A DNA stretch of 64,000 nucleotides, from NCBI GenBank assembly GCA_007751255.1, contig CP036296.1, forward strand, positions 1,054,001-1,118,000. The letters are read 5' to 3'. The notes under the pieces were generated by a model. It did not search any database. It had not been told where the DNA came from and was given only the letters and a program-made list of their open reading frames with translations. Source of the DNA: Engelhardtia mirabilis. Its GTDB lineage: Bacteria > Planctomycetota > UBA1135 > GCA-002686595. Within the stretch, counting starts at the first letter, position 1. The number at the start of each line of letters is the position of its first letter. The position numbers and the translations under genes are program-made. Positions 49,549 through 58,374 of this stretch are shown piece after piece.

Positions 49549-50640
49549 TCAGTAGACGGTCAACGGGAGCCGGTGCTCGCCGCCGCCGTCGATCGAGACC
49601 CACTGCTCCGTGGCGAGGACCCCGTCCGGGTCGGTGAGCACCAGGCGGTAGAGCCCCGTGCCCGGCAGCCCGAAGCGGAATTCCTGTTGGTTCCGGTCGT
49701 TCCGTAGCCGCACTTTGCCTTCGGGGCCGATCGCCTCGAGCTCGTAGCCGTGCAGTCGTCGTGGACGACCCGCAGAGTTCTGGGCGCTGACGATCAGGAG
49801 CGCGTCGAAGGACACGTCGACCTCGACCTCCGTCGAAGATCGGCGCCAGGCGACCGGCTCCCAATCCAGGCTGAGCAAGTTCGATCGGGTCAGGAACGCG
49901 TTCACCTCGACCTCGCGCGAGGCTGTGGCCACGATCCAGGCCCCCCTGGCCGGGTCGTAGGTGAGTCGCTTGCCGACGTTGCTCGCGAGGCCGAGACCGG
50001 CTGGTCTCGCTCGGACCTGCGCGGACTCCGGTCCCAGTTGCCCCGCGTTGCCCACGAGCCTCAGCCAGCGTGTGTCTGGCTCGTCCAGGAGGATCCGGAT
50101 CGGGTCGGGGGATTCGTGGTCGACGGGAACCGACCGGCTCCAGAGCGCGTCGTTGATCGCCAGATTCAGCAGACCGGGTCGCTCGAGTTCGACTTCGAGC
50201 GTGGCCTGCACGGGACCGTCGGGATCCTCCGACGCTTGCCAGGGGGCACTCAACAGGCGCTGGCGGCCGAGACGCGCACCTCCGCCGGCGAAGGCATCGC
50301 TCGACGCGTTGACGTAGAGACGCCGCTCCAGAGTCTGCGGACCGATGAAGAGCAGGCGGCGGGAGAGCGAGCCGAGCTGTAGCTCCTCCGACGGCGTCGT
50401 TGCCGCCGCAGCTTCGATCCGGCGACGGTTCGCACCTTGGACGCCCGTCGTCGCGCTCACTTCGATGGCTCGGGCCGGCAAGGCTTTGCTGGCTTCGGCG
50501 CCGGGCGGCGAGGGGGCGCGAGGCCGAGGTCCCGATTCGCCCTGCAACGACAGCAGCAGCACGACGCCGATCGCAATCAAGCTCGCGACCCATACGGCGA
50601 AGCGTCGAGCCGACTTGCCTGGCGAGGTCTCGTGTTGCAT
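49549..50640 (-). CDS. Membrane-anchored protein of unknown function
   Basis: A 363-residue protein with a basic N-terminus and one hydrophobic segment (about 14-33). The rest is a Pro/Ala linker and beta-rich region with many Arg/Glu strands, probably periplasmic. No family recognised. A C-terminal stretch (about 300-363) resembles a carboxypeptidase-regulatory-like beta-sandwich (GLPGTGLYRLVLTDPDG). Confidence 0.65.
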   Translation of the reverse strand: MQHETSPGKSARRFAVWVASLIAIGVVLLLSLQGESGPRPRAPSPPGAEASKALPARAIEVSATTGVQGANRRRIEAAAATTPSEELQLGSLSRRLLFIGPQTLERRLYVNASSDAFAGGGARLGRQRLLSAPWQASEDPDGPVQATLEVELERPGLLNLAINDALWSRSVPVDHESPDPIRILLDEPDTRWLRLVGNAGQLGPESAQVRARPAGLGLASNVGKRLTYDPARGAWIVATASREVEVNAFLTRSNLLSLDWEPVAWRRSSTEVEVDVSFDALLIVSAQNSAGRPRRLHGYELEAIGPEGKVRLRNDRNQQEFRFGLPGTGLYRLVLTDPDGVLATEQWVSIDGGGEHRLPLTVY

Positions 50641-50683
50641 GGGGCTTGTTCCCGCCGGGGCTCTTGGCGATCGATCCAGGACA

Positions 50684-51211
50684 CTAGACCGGCGGGGCCG
50701 AATCGAGATCCGGCGGGGCCACTGCGCTGTCGTCCGCGGTCGGCCGTGCCTGCGGCCACAGAAGGTACTCGTTGGTCTCGAAGGCCGGCAGGGCCACGCG
50801 CTCCCACCACGCCTCGTAGGGCGGGCAGCCGGGAAACCGCCGGTGGAGCTCGTCCGTGAGCGCCAGGAAGCCCTCCATCTCCTCGTTCACCACCAGCCCG
50901 TCGTCCCCGGCCAGGACCGCCACGCAGATCTGGTCGGTGATGTAGAGGTCGCGCTTGAAGGCGAAGATGCGGTCCACCCGATCCCACAGCACGCCCGTCA
51001 ACGTCGGGGGCGAGCCGTCCACCGGCAGCCTCTCCGAAACCAGTTCGACGTCGTCCCAGCGCAGCCGATGCCGGAACAGGGGCTCTCTGCGCCACCCCGC
51101 GACCGTGCGCCGCCAGGCACGCTGCCAGAAGCCCGGGACGCTCCGCGAGCCGCGAGCTTCGCCCTCCTGGGGCGTGCCCGAGTCGCCTTCAGACCGTCTG
51201 GGGCGTCCCAT
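50684..51211 (-). CDS. Soluble protein of unknown function
   Basis: A 175-residue protein from ATG 51211, overlapping the 3' end of the upstream hydrolase gene by 23 bases, suggesting coupling. After an Arg/Gly-rich start it is a compact alpha/beta domain (FRHRLRWDDVELVSERLPVDG; LYITDQICVAVLAGDDG; EMEGFLALTDELHRRFPGCPP). It may be a DUF-type domain, but I do not recognise one. The larger open frame extending upstream is antisense-like. Confidence 0.62.
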   Translation of the reverse strand: MGRPRRSEGDSGTPQEGEARGSRSVPGFWQRAWRRTVAGWRREPLFRHRLRWDDVELVSERLPVDGSPPTLTGVLWDRVDRIFAFKRDLYITDQICVAVLAGDDGLVVNEEMEGFLALTDELHRRFPGCPPYEAWWERVALPAFETNEYLLWPQARPTADDSAVAPPDLDSAPPV

Positions 51212-52271
51212 CCTGCTCGGCGGCGACGCGCGCGGGCACCTGACCCTGCTCGAGCTCGAGGGCCACGAGGAAGTCGACGATGCGGTTCTCCGCCCAGCGG
51301 CGGTCGGGGTCCAAGCCCCGGGGACCCGTGGCGCGCCGTCCCCCGACGAAGCCCACGTGTCCACCGGTGGTCGAGATCTGGGCGTGCACGGTCGGGTGGT
51401 CGGCCAGCTCCGGCTCGAGGAACGCGGCCGGGTCGACGATCGGGTCGTCGATGGCGTGGATCAACAGGCCCGGCCGATCGATCAGGTGCAGGCGGCCGCG
51501 CACCGTTCCCGTGGCGTAGTAGTGCTCCAGGCTGTCGAAACCGCCCAGGGGCGCGGTGTAGAGGCTGTCGAACTCACGGATGGTGGAGATCGACTCGAGC
51601 GGGGCCAGGTCGACGCCCGCGCCGTGGTGGCGCTCGCGTTCCGCGAGCACGTCACGGAACTCGCGCAGGAAGCGTCGGCCCAGGCCGCGGTTGAAGGAGT
51701 TGGCTTCGAGTCGCCAGGAGCAGGCGTCCAGGTCCAGGGGCGGCGAGACCACCGCCAGGCCGCGCAGGGCCGTGGGCAGCTCGGCGACGCGGGTCGCGGC
51801 CAGGAGCGAGATCGACCCGCCCATGGAGAAACCCACCAGGTACAGGCGCGGAAGGCGATCCACCTCGGCCAACTCCCGCAACACCGCGATCGGGTCGCCG
51901 GCCATGGCCGCGTGGTAGAGGGTCTGGGACAGGTGCTCGGTGCCGCCGCAGTTGCGCGCGTTGAGGCGCACCACGTTGAAGCCGGCGCCCACCAGCTTCT
52001 GGGCCGTGCCGACCACGTAGGCCGACTCGGCGCTGCCGGTCAGGCCGTGCATCAGGACCGCCGTGGGCGCGGACTGGGGCTCGGCCTGCCAGTGACAGAG
52101 GCCCAGCACCCGTGTGCCCGGCTCCACCACGAACTCGCGGGGCCGGCCGGCGGCGGCGAAGTCGGCCAGCCAGGGTCGCGGCATGGCCGCCAACAGCGTC
52201 ATGCGCCGCCCGCCACCGAGGGCCGGCGGCGGGGTGTAGTGGGGCAGGTCGAGGTCCAGGGAGCGCGGCAT
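51189..52271 (-). CDS. Alpha/beta hydrolase (YheT/COG0429-like)
   Basis: A 360-residue protein from ATG 52271 (TTG 52304 would add 11 residues). Features of the YheT/ABHD1-3-type family: LMHGLTGSAESAYV (oxyanion region), nucleophile Ser in VGFSMGGSI, acid Asp in HAIDDPIV, and His in STTGGHVGFVGG. Substrates are probably esters or lipids. Divergent from the radical SAM gene; the short gap (41-75 bases) may hold overlapping promoters. Confidence 0.85.
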   Translation of the reverse strand: MPRSLDLDLPHYTPPPALGGGRRMTLLAAMPRPWLADFAAAGRPREFVVEPGTRVLGLCHWQAEPQSAPTAVLMHGLTGSAESAYVVGTAQKLVGAGFNVVRLNARNCGGTEHLSQTLYHAAMAGDPIAVLRELAEVDRLPRLYLVGFSMGGSISLLAATRVAELPTALRGLAVVSPPLDLDACSWRLEANSFNRGLGRRFLREFRDVLAERERHHGAGVDLAPLESISTIREFDSLYTAPLGGFDSLEHYYATGTVRGRLHLIDRPGLLIHAIDDPIVDPAAFLEPELADHPTVHAQISTTGGHVGFVGGRRATGPRGLDPDRRWAENRIVDFLVALELEQGQVPARVAAEQDGTPQTV

Positions 52272-52345
52272 CGATGGGTGGCTTGGGACCCATTCGTAGG
52301 GCAACGCTCGCTATGTTGGAAGGCCCGCCCGGAGCTTCGCCGCCC

Positions 52346-53227
52346 GTGATTTCCTACGAAGGCACTCTCTACCGTCCGCCGTCCGAGGCGCGCAGCCTGA
52401 TCCTGCAGGCCACCATCGGCTGCTCGTACAACGAGTGCGCCTTCTGCGCCATGTACCGGGACAAGCGCTTCCGGGTGCGGCCCCTGGACGAGCTCGTGGC
52501 CGAGATCGACTGGGCGGCGGCCCAGCCCGGACCCGAGGTCGACAAGGTCTTCCTGGCCGACGGCGACGCCCTGGTGGCCAAGCCCAAGTTCCTCTTGGGG
52601 ATCCTCGAGGCCCTGCGCGGGACCTTTCCGATGCTGCGGCGGGTTTCCTGCTACGCCTCGCCCCAGGCCCTGCAGATCCGCAGCGTCGAGCAGATGGTCG
52701 AGCTACGCGAGGCGGGCCTGACCCAGTACTACCTGGGCATCGAGAGCGGTCACGACACGGTCCTGGAGCAGCTGACCAAGGGCGTCGATGCGGCCGAGAT
52801 GATCCGCGTCGCGAACAAGGCCCAGGAGGCGGGGGTCAAGCTGTCGACCATGATCCTGCTCGGCGCCGGGGGCCGCGAGCTGTCCCGGGACCACGCGATC
52901 GCCTCCGCGCGGGTGGTCAACGCCATCGGGCCGCGCTTCGTCTCGACGCTCGTGATGACCCCGGTCGAGGGCACGCCCCTGGCCGCCGCCGACGAGCGCG
53001 GCGAGTTCGATCACATGGACCCCGTCGAGCTGGCCGCCGAGCTGCGCGAGTTCGTCGCCCACCTGGAGCTGGACGCCACGATCTTCCGCTCCAACCACGC
53101 CAGCAACTACCTGACCCTGGCCGGCACCCTGCCCAAGGACAAGCAGCGCCTGGTCGAGACCCTCGACGCCGTCCTGGCCCATCCCGACCGCGTGCGCTTC
53201 GTGCCGGATTGGATGCGCGGGCTGTAG
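52346..53227 (+). CDS. Radical SAM protein with CX4CX2C cluster motif
   Basis: A 293-residue protein from GTG 52346; family members begin at the equivalent of YEGTLYRPP. An ATG at 52313 would add 11 residues. The Fe-S site is GCSYNECAFCAMY, a C-x4-C-x2-C variant instead of the usual C-x3-C-x2-C, known for this COG1032-related family. The TIM-barrel body follows with GIESGHDTVL (SAM-binding region) and a C-terminal helical part. Reaction is unknown. Confidence 0.86.
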   Translation: MISYEGTLYRPPSEARSLILQATIGCSYNECAFCAMYRDKRFRVRPLDELVAEIDWAAAQPGPEVDKVFLADGDALVAKPKFLLGILEALRGTFPMLRRVSCYASPQALQIRSVEQMVELREAGLTQYYLGIESGHDTVLEQLTKGVDAAEMIRVANKAQEAGVKLSTMILLGAGGRELSRDHAIASARVVNAIGPRFVSTLVMTPVEGTPLAAADERGEFDHMDPVELAAELREFVAHLELDATIFRSNHASNYLTLAGTLPKDKQRLVETLDAVLAHPDRVRFVPDWMRGL

Positions 53228-53265
53228 TAGCGGGTTCGGCCGACGGCGCCAACCGGACCATCACC

Positions 53266-54129
53266 ATGAGCCTCTCACCGACCCTTCGCAAACTCCTCCT
53301 GGGCCTGGGTCTCGCCGCTCTGCTGCTCCTCGTCGTGCCGCTCGGGTTGGCCTGGGCCCACTTCGCGACGACGCCGACCTTCGACGAGTGGCTGGCGAGC
53401 CACCCGGCCGCCGACGCGCTGTGGGAAGAGGCGCTGGTCCCGGGCCACGAGCCGCTCGAGGGGCGCGAGCTGATGGGCGTGGTGGACCCTCTGGACGAGG
53501 CGGTTCGAGCGAATCACGACATCAAAGTGGTGAGCTTCAAGTTCGTCGCCAGTCGCGACGGCGCCACGATGCTCGACGCGAGGGTGTTGCTGACCGCCGC
53601 CCTCGACCCGGACACCAACGACCTGCGCGGGCTCCGACTGGACCCGACGGTGAACGGAGTCGACCGCGACATGCGCTCCGTCATCGCCCTGACGGTCACC
53701 GCGCCATCGGACGAGTCCTGGGCGAGGGCACGGGCCGAAGTGGACGTGGTCGTCGACTTCTTCCTACTCGGGGGCTCGGGTGAGTCGCAGACGCTCTTGC
53801 TGCGCTCGCAGGACTCGATCTGGTCCGAGTTGCCTTCCATCGACAGCCCTGGGCTGGGCAGCTTGTTGGGGATCTTCCTTCATCCCTTCGGAGGGCCGCC
53901 CGAGGAGGGCATCTTTCACCACGCCAGGCAGTCCGTCGGCCTGAGCTGGAGAAAGCACGAAGGCGGCGGCCAGGGCATCGCGTCGCGGCCCATGGGCTAC
54001 TCCACCACGGACGACGAGTACTCCTGGGACGTGGAGCTCGAAGTCGACGAGACGTTCGGCGGGGGCTCCGGGACGACCGCGACGCTGACCCACCACCAGA
54101 CCATGACGTGGATGGGCGAGACGTGGTGA
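53266..54129 (+). CDS. Membrane-anchored protein of unknown function, coupled to sulfatase
   Basis: A 287-residue protein with one N-terminal hydrophobic segment (about 8-31) and an exported beta-rich domain. No recognised family. Its TGA stop (54127-54129) shares bases with a GTG at 54126-54128 that can start the sulfatase, so the two are probably translationally coupled. A role with the sulfatase is inferred from position. Confidence 0.62.
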   Translation: MSLSPTLRKLLLGLGLAALLLLVVPLGLAWAHFATTPTFDEWLASHPAADALWEEALVPGHEPLEGRELMGVVDPLDEAVRANHDIKVVSFKFVASRDGATMLDARVLLTAALDPDTNDLRGLRLDPTVNGVDRDMRSVIALTVTAPSDESWARARAEVDVVVDFFLLGGSGESQTLLLRSQDSIWSELPSIDSPGLGSLLGIFLHPFGGPPEEGIFHHARQSVGLSWRKHEGGGQGIASRPMGYSTTDDEYSWDVELEVDETFGGGSGTTATLTHHQTMTWMGETW

Positions 54130-55658
54130 ACTCGCTCGGGATCGCCGCCGGTGCGTCGGTGGCCCTGGTCCTTGCTGCGTCTCAGAATGTAGGCGAACCG
54201 ATGGCGATCGACGCTGTCGCAGCTCGAACCAACATCGTCCTGATGATCGTCGACGACCTCGGCTGGCAGGACACGGCCCTCGGCCTGCACGAGCTGCGCC
54301 CGCCCTTTCAAGGAAGCTACCGCACGCCGCACCTGTTGCGCCTCGCGGAAGAGGGCCTGGTCTTCACCGACGCCCACGCCTCGGCGCCGGTCTGCACGCC
54401 GTCGCGGGTGTCGCTCATCACCGGGCAGTCTCCCGCGCGCCACGGGGTGACCTATTGGGTGCGCGACGCCGACCGCGACACCTCGGCCGGCCACCCGCAC
54501 CTGCGCCCGCCGGCTTGGAACGTGAACGGCCTGCAGCCGGGGGCGGTGACCCTGCCGGCGCTCCTGGCGGAAGTCGGCTACCGCACGATCCACGTGGGCA
54601 AGGCCCACTGGGGCGCGGTGGGGACGCCGGGTGCCGACCCGATGGCCCTGGGCTTCGAAGTCAACGTGGCCGGACACGGCCTGGGCGCTCCGGGGAGCTA
54701 CCTGGGTGTCGACGGCTTCGGCAACCTGCGCGAGGACGGCCCCAGCCCCTGGAGCGTCCCGGGGCTCGAGCCGTGGCACGGCGAGCAGGTCTGGCTGACC
54801 GACGTCCTCGCCCAGCGCGCCGATGGGGAGCTGCGCGCCGCCCACGCGGCGGGCGAGCCCTTCTTCCTCTACCTGGCGCCCTACGCGGTGCACACGCCGA
54901 TCACCGCCAACCCCGAGCTCGTCGAGCACTACGCCGACCTGCCCCCGGTCGAAGCCGCCTACGCCTCGATGATCGAGGGCGTCGACAACATGCTCGGCCG
55001 CGTGCTCGCGACCCTCGACGAGCTGGACCTCGCCGGCGAGACCCTGTTCGTCTTCACCTCCGACAACGGCGGCCTCTCGGCCCACGGCCGCGCGGGCGAG
55101 CCACACGTCCACAACGCGCCTCTGCGCAGCGGCAAGGGCTCGGCCTACGAGGGCGGCACCCGCGTGCCCCTGGTCGTGCGCTGGCCCGGGCACGTCGAGC
55201 CCGGCCGCCGCACCACTCAAACGGCCGTGCTGCACGACCTCTTCCCGACATTGCTGACCGCGGCGCGCGCCGAGATCCCGGCCGAGCACCTGGCGCAGAT
55301 GGACGGCGTCGACCTGACGGCCACGTGCATCGACGCGGACCGAGACCCCCAGCCGCGCACGATCCTCTGGCACCAACCGCACTTCTGGGGCGTGAACGGC
55401 CCGGGGATCGAGCCGTACAGCGCGCTACGCGTGGGCGACGAGAAGTTGATCTGGTTCCACGACGGCGGCCGCCTCGAGCTCTACGACGTGGCCGCCGATC
55501 CGGGCGAGTCGAACGAACTCTGCGCCACGCGGCCCGAGCGCGTCGCGGCCTTGGTTGCCGTGCTCGTCGAGCGCTTGCGCGCCGTCGACGCAGGCCTCTC
55601 GATCGACAAGGCCACGGGCGAAGCCGTGCCCTTTCCAGCGGTCGACGACGAGCGCTGA
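54126..55658 (+). CDS. Sulfatase (arylsulfatase type, exported)
   Basis: About 510 residues from GTG 54126; GTG 54108 or 54123 are alternatives. Signal-like hydrophobic segment at 4-20. The sulfatase active site is C90-T-P-S-R94, in which Cys is converted to formylglycine; D43/D44 (VDDLGW) and DNGG near 311 bind Ca. The enzyme hydrolyses sulfate esters, here probably of extracellular polysaccharides, a hallmark of marine planctomycetes. No formylglycine-generating enzyme gene is adjacent. It converges with dapF with only 14 bases between stops. Confidence 0.92.
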   Translation: MNSLGIAAGASVALVLAASQNVGEPMAIDAVAARTNIVLMIVDDLGWQDTALGLHELRPPFQGSYRTPHLLRLAEEGLVFTDAHASAPVCTPSRVSLITGQSPARHGVTYWVRDADRDTSAGHPHLRPPAWNVNGLQPGAVTLPALLAEVGYRTIHVGKAHWGAVGTPGADPMALGFEVNVAGHGLGAPGSYLGVDGFGNLREDGPSPWSVPGLEPWHGEQVWLTDVLAQRADGELRAAHAAGEPFFLYLAPYAVHTPITANPELVEHYADLPPVEAAYASMIEGVDNMLGRVLATLDELDLAGETLFVFTSDNGGLSAHGRAGEPHVHNAPLRSGKGSAYEGGTRVPLVVRWPGHVEPGRRTTQTAVLHDLFPTLLTAARAEIPAEHLAQMDGVDLTATCIDADRDPQPRTILWHQPHFWGVNGPGIEPYSALRVGDEKLIWFHDGGRLELYDVAADPGESNELCATRPERVAALVAVLVERLRAVDAGLSIDKATGEAVPFPAVDDER

Positions 55659-55672
55659 CGACGCTGGCCGAG

Positions 55673-56575
55673 CTACTGCGGCGGCGGCGTCTCGCGTTCC
55701 GTCGCGCCCGACAGCCACAGCTCCCCATCGCGGGTCCAGGTCACGCCCAAATCGCCGCCGGCCATGTGCACGGTCACCTGCGCGCCGCGCTCCAAGGTGC
55801 CGGTGGTCGTCAGGGCGACCACCGACGCGCAGGCGCCCGAGCCGCAGGCCAGGGTCTCGCCGGCGCCGCGCTCGAAGGTGCGTTGGCGCAGCTCGGTGGG
55901 GGAGACGACTTGCACGAAGGACACGTTGACGCGGTCGGGGAAGGCGGCGGAGCGCTCGAGCGAGGCGCCGTGGCGCACGACGTCGACGTCCGTCGGCGGG
56001 CCCTCGAGGGGCACGATCAAGTGCGGATTGCCCACCGAGAGCGCCAGGCCCTCGCGGCGTTCTGAGTCGAGGTCGACGGCGACGCGCCAGGGTCCGCCCG
56101 CGGACTGGGCGACGACGCTTCCGTGGCCGGTGTCGAGGGGCAAGCTCTCCGCATCGAAGCTGGCGCGGCCCAGGCGCACTTCCGCGTGCCAATGACCCTG
56201 CCCGTCGCGCCGGGCGCGCGCGGGGTGGCGACCCACGTCGCTGACCATCTCCAACGCCACGGTCGCCGCGGCGCGCTCGTCGGCGATCCAGTGGGTGATG
56301 CAGCGCAGGGCGTTGCCGCAGATCGCGCCCCGCGAACCATCGGGGTTCCACATGGCGGTGCGCACGTCGGCCCCCGGCTCGTCGAGCATCAGCACCAACC
56401 CGTCCACCCCGGCTCCGCGCTCGGGAGCGGCGGCGCGGCGCGCCAGGTCGGGCGCGCGGGCGATCGTGCCTGAGACGATCTTGGCCGACCTGCCCCGCAG
56501 GTCCAGGATCTGGAAGGCGTTCCCGCAGCCGTTCCAGCGCTCGATGGGGACGCCCGTGCTTTCGATCTCGATCAC
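55673..56575 (-). CDS. dapF: Diaminopimelate epimerase
   Basis: A 300-residue protein starting at GTG 56575, chosen because the frame upstream is Arg/Pro-rich and not family-like. The two catalytic cysteines are C86 (AICGNALRC) and C244 (LACGSGACA), corresponding to Cys73 and Cys217 in E. coli, within two related barrel halves. It converts LL- to meso-diaminopimelate in lysine and peptidoglycan synthesis. The E-x-M stretch before C86 is changed (WNPDGSRGAICGN; usually ADGSEAEMCGN). Confidence 0.9.
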   Translation of the reverse strand: MIEIESTGVPIERWNGCGNAFQILDLRGRSAKIVSGTIARAPDLARRAAAPERGAGVDGLVLMLDEPGADVRTAMWNPDGSRGAICGNALRCITHWIADERAAATVALEMVSDVGRHPARARRDGQGHWHAEVRLGRASFDAESLPLDTGHGSVVAQSAGGPWRVAVDLDSERREGLALSVGNPHLIVPLEGPPTDVDVVRHGASLERSAAFPDRVNVSFVQVVSPTELRQRTFERGAGETLACGSGACASVVALTTTGTLERGAQVTVHMAGGDLGVTWTRDGELWLSGATERETPPPQ

Positions 56576-56916
56576 GGGCCAGAGGCTAGCTCCGATCGCC
56601 CGCACGGGTCCACGACCGACGTGGCCGAGCGAGGCACGGGACGCGGCTCGTCCAGGGCCAGAAGCGCCCGGCGAGGTGAGCGCCATCGATCCGCCAGGGC
56701 GCTCGCCGGTCGGCAGATGCGCGGGGCAGCAGCGGCGATCGCAGGCGAGGCCCGGCTCGCGGTGGGCGCGGACGCGGGCGCCAGGCCCGGTCTACGGCGT
56801 GCAACGGCCGACGCTTCCCGGATCCTGGCCGCCCGGCAGCTCGGCACTGGCACCCCTGAAGGGTGGTTTGGAGGATGAACCCCTGGCTCCGCCCGCGCCC
56901 CGCCCCCCCTTCTCGC
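56576..56916. other. Intergenic region between divergent dapF and BtuF-like gene
   Basis: 341 bases containing start-proximal regions of both genes. I looked for a cobalamin riboswitch because of the BtuF-like gene and saw no B12 box. No other clear element. Confidence 0.5.
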
Positions 56917-57870
56917 ATGCGAATAGCCTCCCTCCTGCCGTCGGCGACCGAGCTGGTCGCCGCCGTCGGTGCTCGCGACGAGCTCGTCGGCGTCTCGCAC
57001 GAATGCGACTTCCCTTCGGGCGTGAGCGGCCTGCCGGTCTTGACGCGCCCCCGCCGGGGCTTTCCCCGCTCCAGCGGACAGATCGACCGCGCCGTGCGTC
57101 AGGTCCTGGAGGACGCGATCACCGTCTACGAGGTCGAGCTCGACCGACTGCGCGAAGCCCAGCCGGACGTGATCGTGACCCAAGACCTGTGCGACGTCTG
57201 TGCGGTCTCCTTGGACGACGTGCGCAGGGCCTTGCACGAGTTGGCGCGCGAAGACGTGACGATCGTTTCCTGCAAGCCGATGCGCCTGGCGCACGTCTGG
57301 GAGGATGTGCGTCGGGTCGGTGCGGCCCTCGGGCGGCGCGCCGAGGGTGAGCGCGTGGCCCTGGAACTCGAACGGCGCGTGGCCGACCTGGCCGTGCGTG
57401 CGCGCACGATTGGTCACCGCCCGACGGTGCTCACGATCGAATGGCTGGACCCGGTGATGGTCGGTGGGACCTGGTGTCCCGAGCTGGTGCGGGCCGCCGG
57501 CGGTCGGGCCCTGGTTGCCGTCGCCGGCCAGTATTCACCGGTGCTGGGTCGCGCCGAGCTGGCCAACCTGGATCCCGATGTGGTCGTGCTCAAGCCCTGC
57601 GGCTTCGACCTCGAGCGCACCGAGGCCGAGCTCCCGCTGCTCGCCGAAGCCCTGCCCTGGGAGGCCTGGCGAGCGGTCCGCCGCGGCCGCGTCTACCTCG
57701 CCGACGGCAACGCCTACTTCAACCGGCCCGGCCCGCGACTGGTCGAATCGGCCGAGATCCTGGCCGCCTGCGTGCATCCGACCGAGTTCGCCGATCTGGC
57801 CGAGCGCCACGCGGGCGCGGTGCGTCGGGTCACGGGCGAGCTGGCCCTGGCGCCCCTGATCGGCGCCTGA
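56917..57870 (+). CDS. BtuF-like helical-backbone metal/cobalamin-binding protein, no signal peptide
   Basis: A 317-residue protein from ATG 56917. The class III periplasmic-binding pattern is evident: MRIASLLPSATELVAAVG (1-18), a long helix, VIVTQDLCDVC near 88-98, and the second lobe with LANLDPDVVVLKPCGFDL. This resembles BtuF (vitamin B12) and related cobalamin-binding proteins. There is no signal peptide in this start, so the protein would be cytoplasmic unless exported otherwise; an upstream in-frame ATG at 56863 does not add a clear signal. No ABC transporter gene is nearby. Confidence 0.75.
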   Translation: MRIASLLPSATELVAAVGARDELVGVSHECDFPSGVSGLPVLTRPRRGFPRSSGQIDRAVRQVLEDAITVYEVELDRLREAQPDVIVTQDLCDVCAVSLDDVRRALHELAREDVTIVSCKPMRLAHVWEDVRRVGAALGRRAEGERVALELERRVADLAVRARTIGHRPTVLTIEWLDPVMVGGTWCPELVRAAGGRALVAVAGQYSPVLGRAELANLDPDVVVLKPCGFDLERTEAELPLLAEALPWEAWRAVRRGRVYLADGNAYFNRPGPRLVESAEILAACVHPTEFADLAERHAGAVRRVTGELALAPLIGA

Positions 57871-58008
57871 GGGCGGACCGATCCCACGGCCGGGAGCCAG
57901 GAGCCGCCGTCGGTCAGGCTGTCGCCCTCCCGGTCCGATCGAGGATTCAGCGGCCCTGTGGCCCGCGCGCACGCCTCCTGTGTCCGCGGAGCTCGCCGCC
58001 GATCCACG

Positions 58009-58374
58009 ATGGCCACCCAGCGACGCCTCACGCTCCTCACCTTCGGCTTCAAGTACGGCGCGCCCCCGGCGAACTACTACTTCGACGTCAGCTTCCTGAA
58101 GAACCCCGCCCGGGAGCAGGGCTGGAGCCTCTTCGACCAGCCGGACGACGGCATGCGCCAGTTCGTGTTGGGACAGCCACTGGCCCAGGGCTTCCTGGAC
58201 ACGGTCATCCCGCTGATCGCCGTGCTGCTGGAGGCCGATGCGGACGTGCGCATCGGCATCGGCTGCTCGTCCGGCCGTCACCGCTCGAACATCGTCGCCG
58301 AGGAGATCGAGCGTCACTTCCTCGACCTGGGCGTCGACGTCCGCATGGTGCGGCGCGAGGAGACCTACGCTTGA
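58009..58374 (+). CDS. Stand-alone RapZ C-terminal (RNase adapter) domain protein
   Basis: A 121-residue protein from ATG 58009 that matches only the C-terminal domain of RapZ: FGFKYG (12-17), DVSFLKNP (26-33), and the IGCSSGRHRS motif (84-93; usually IGCTGGxHRSV) near the end. RapZ proteins carry an N-terminal P-loop domain which is missing here. In E. coli the C-terminal domain binds GlcN6P and GlmZ/GlmY RNAs. Its stop overlaps the next gene's start in TTGA (58371-58374), so the two are coupled. Confidence 0.83.
   Translation: MATQRRLTLLTFGFKYGAPPANYYFDVSFLKNPAREQGWSLFDQPDDGMRQFVLGQPLAQGFLDTVIPLIAVLLEADADVRIGIGCSSGRHRSNIVAEEIERHFLDLGVDVRMVRREETYA

Noticed and set aside
56576-56916. Cobalamin riboswitch upstream of the BtuF-like gene
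   Set aside because: No B12-box or the associated stems could be found in this stretch.
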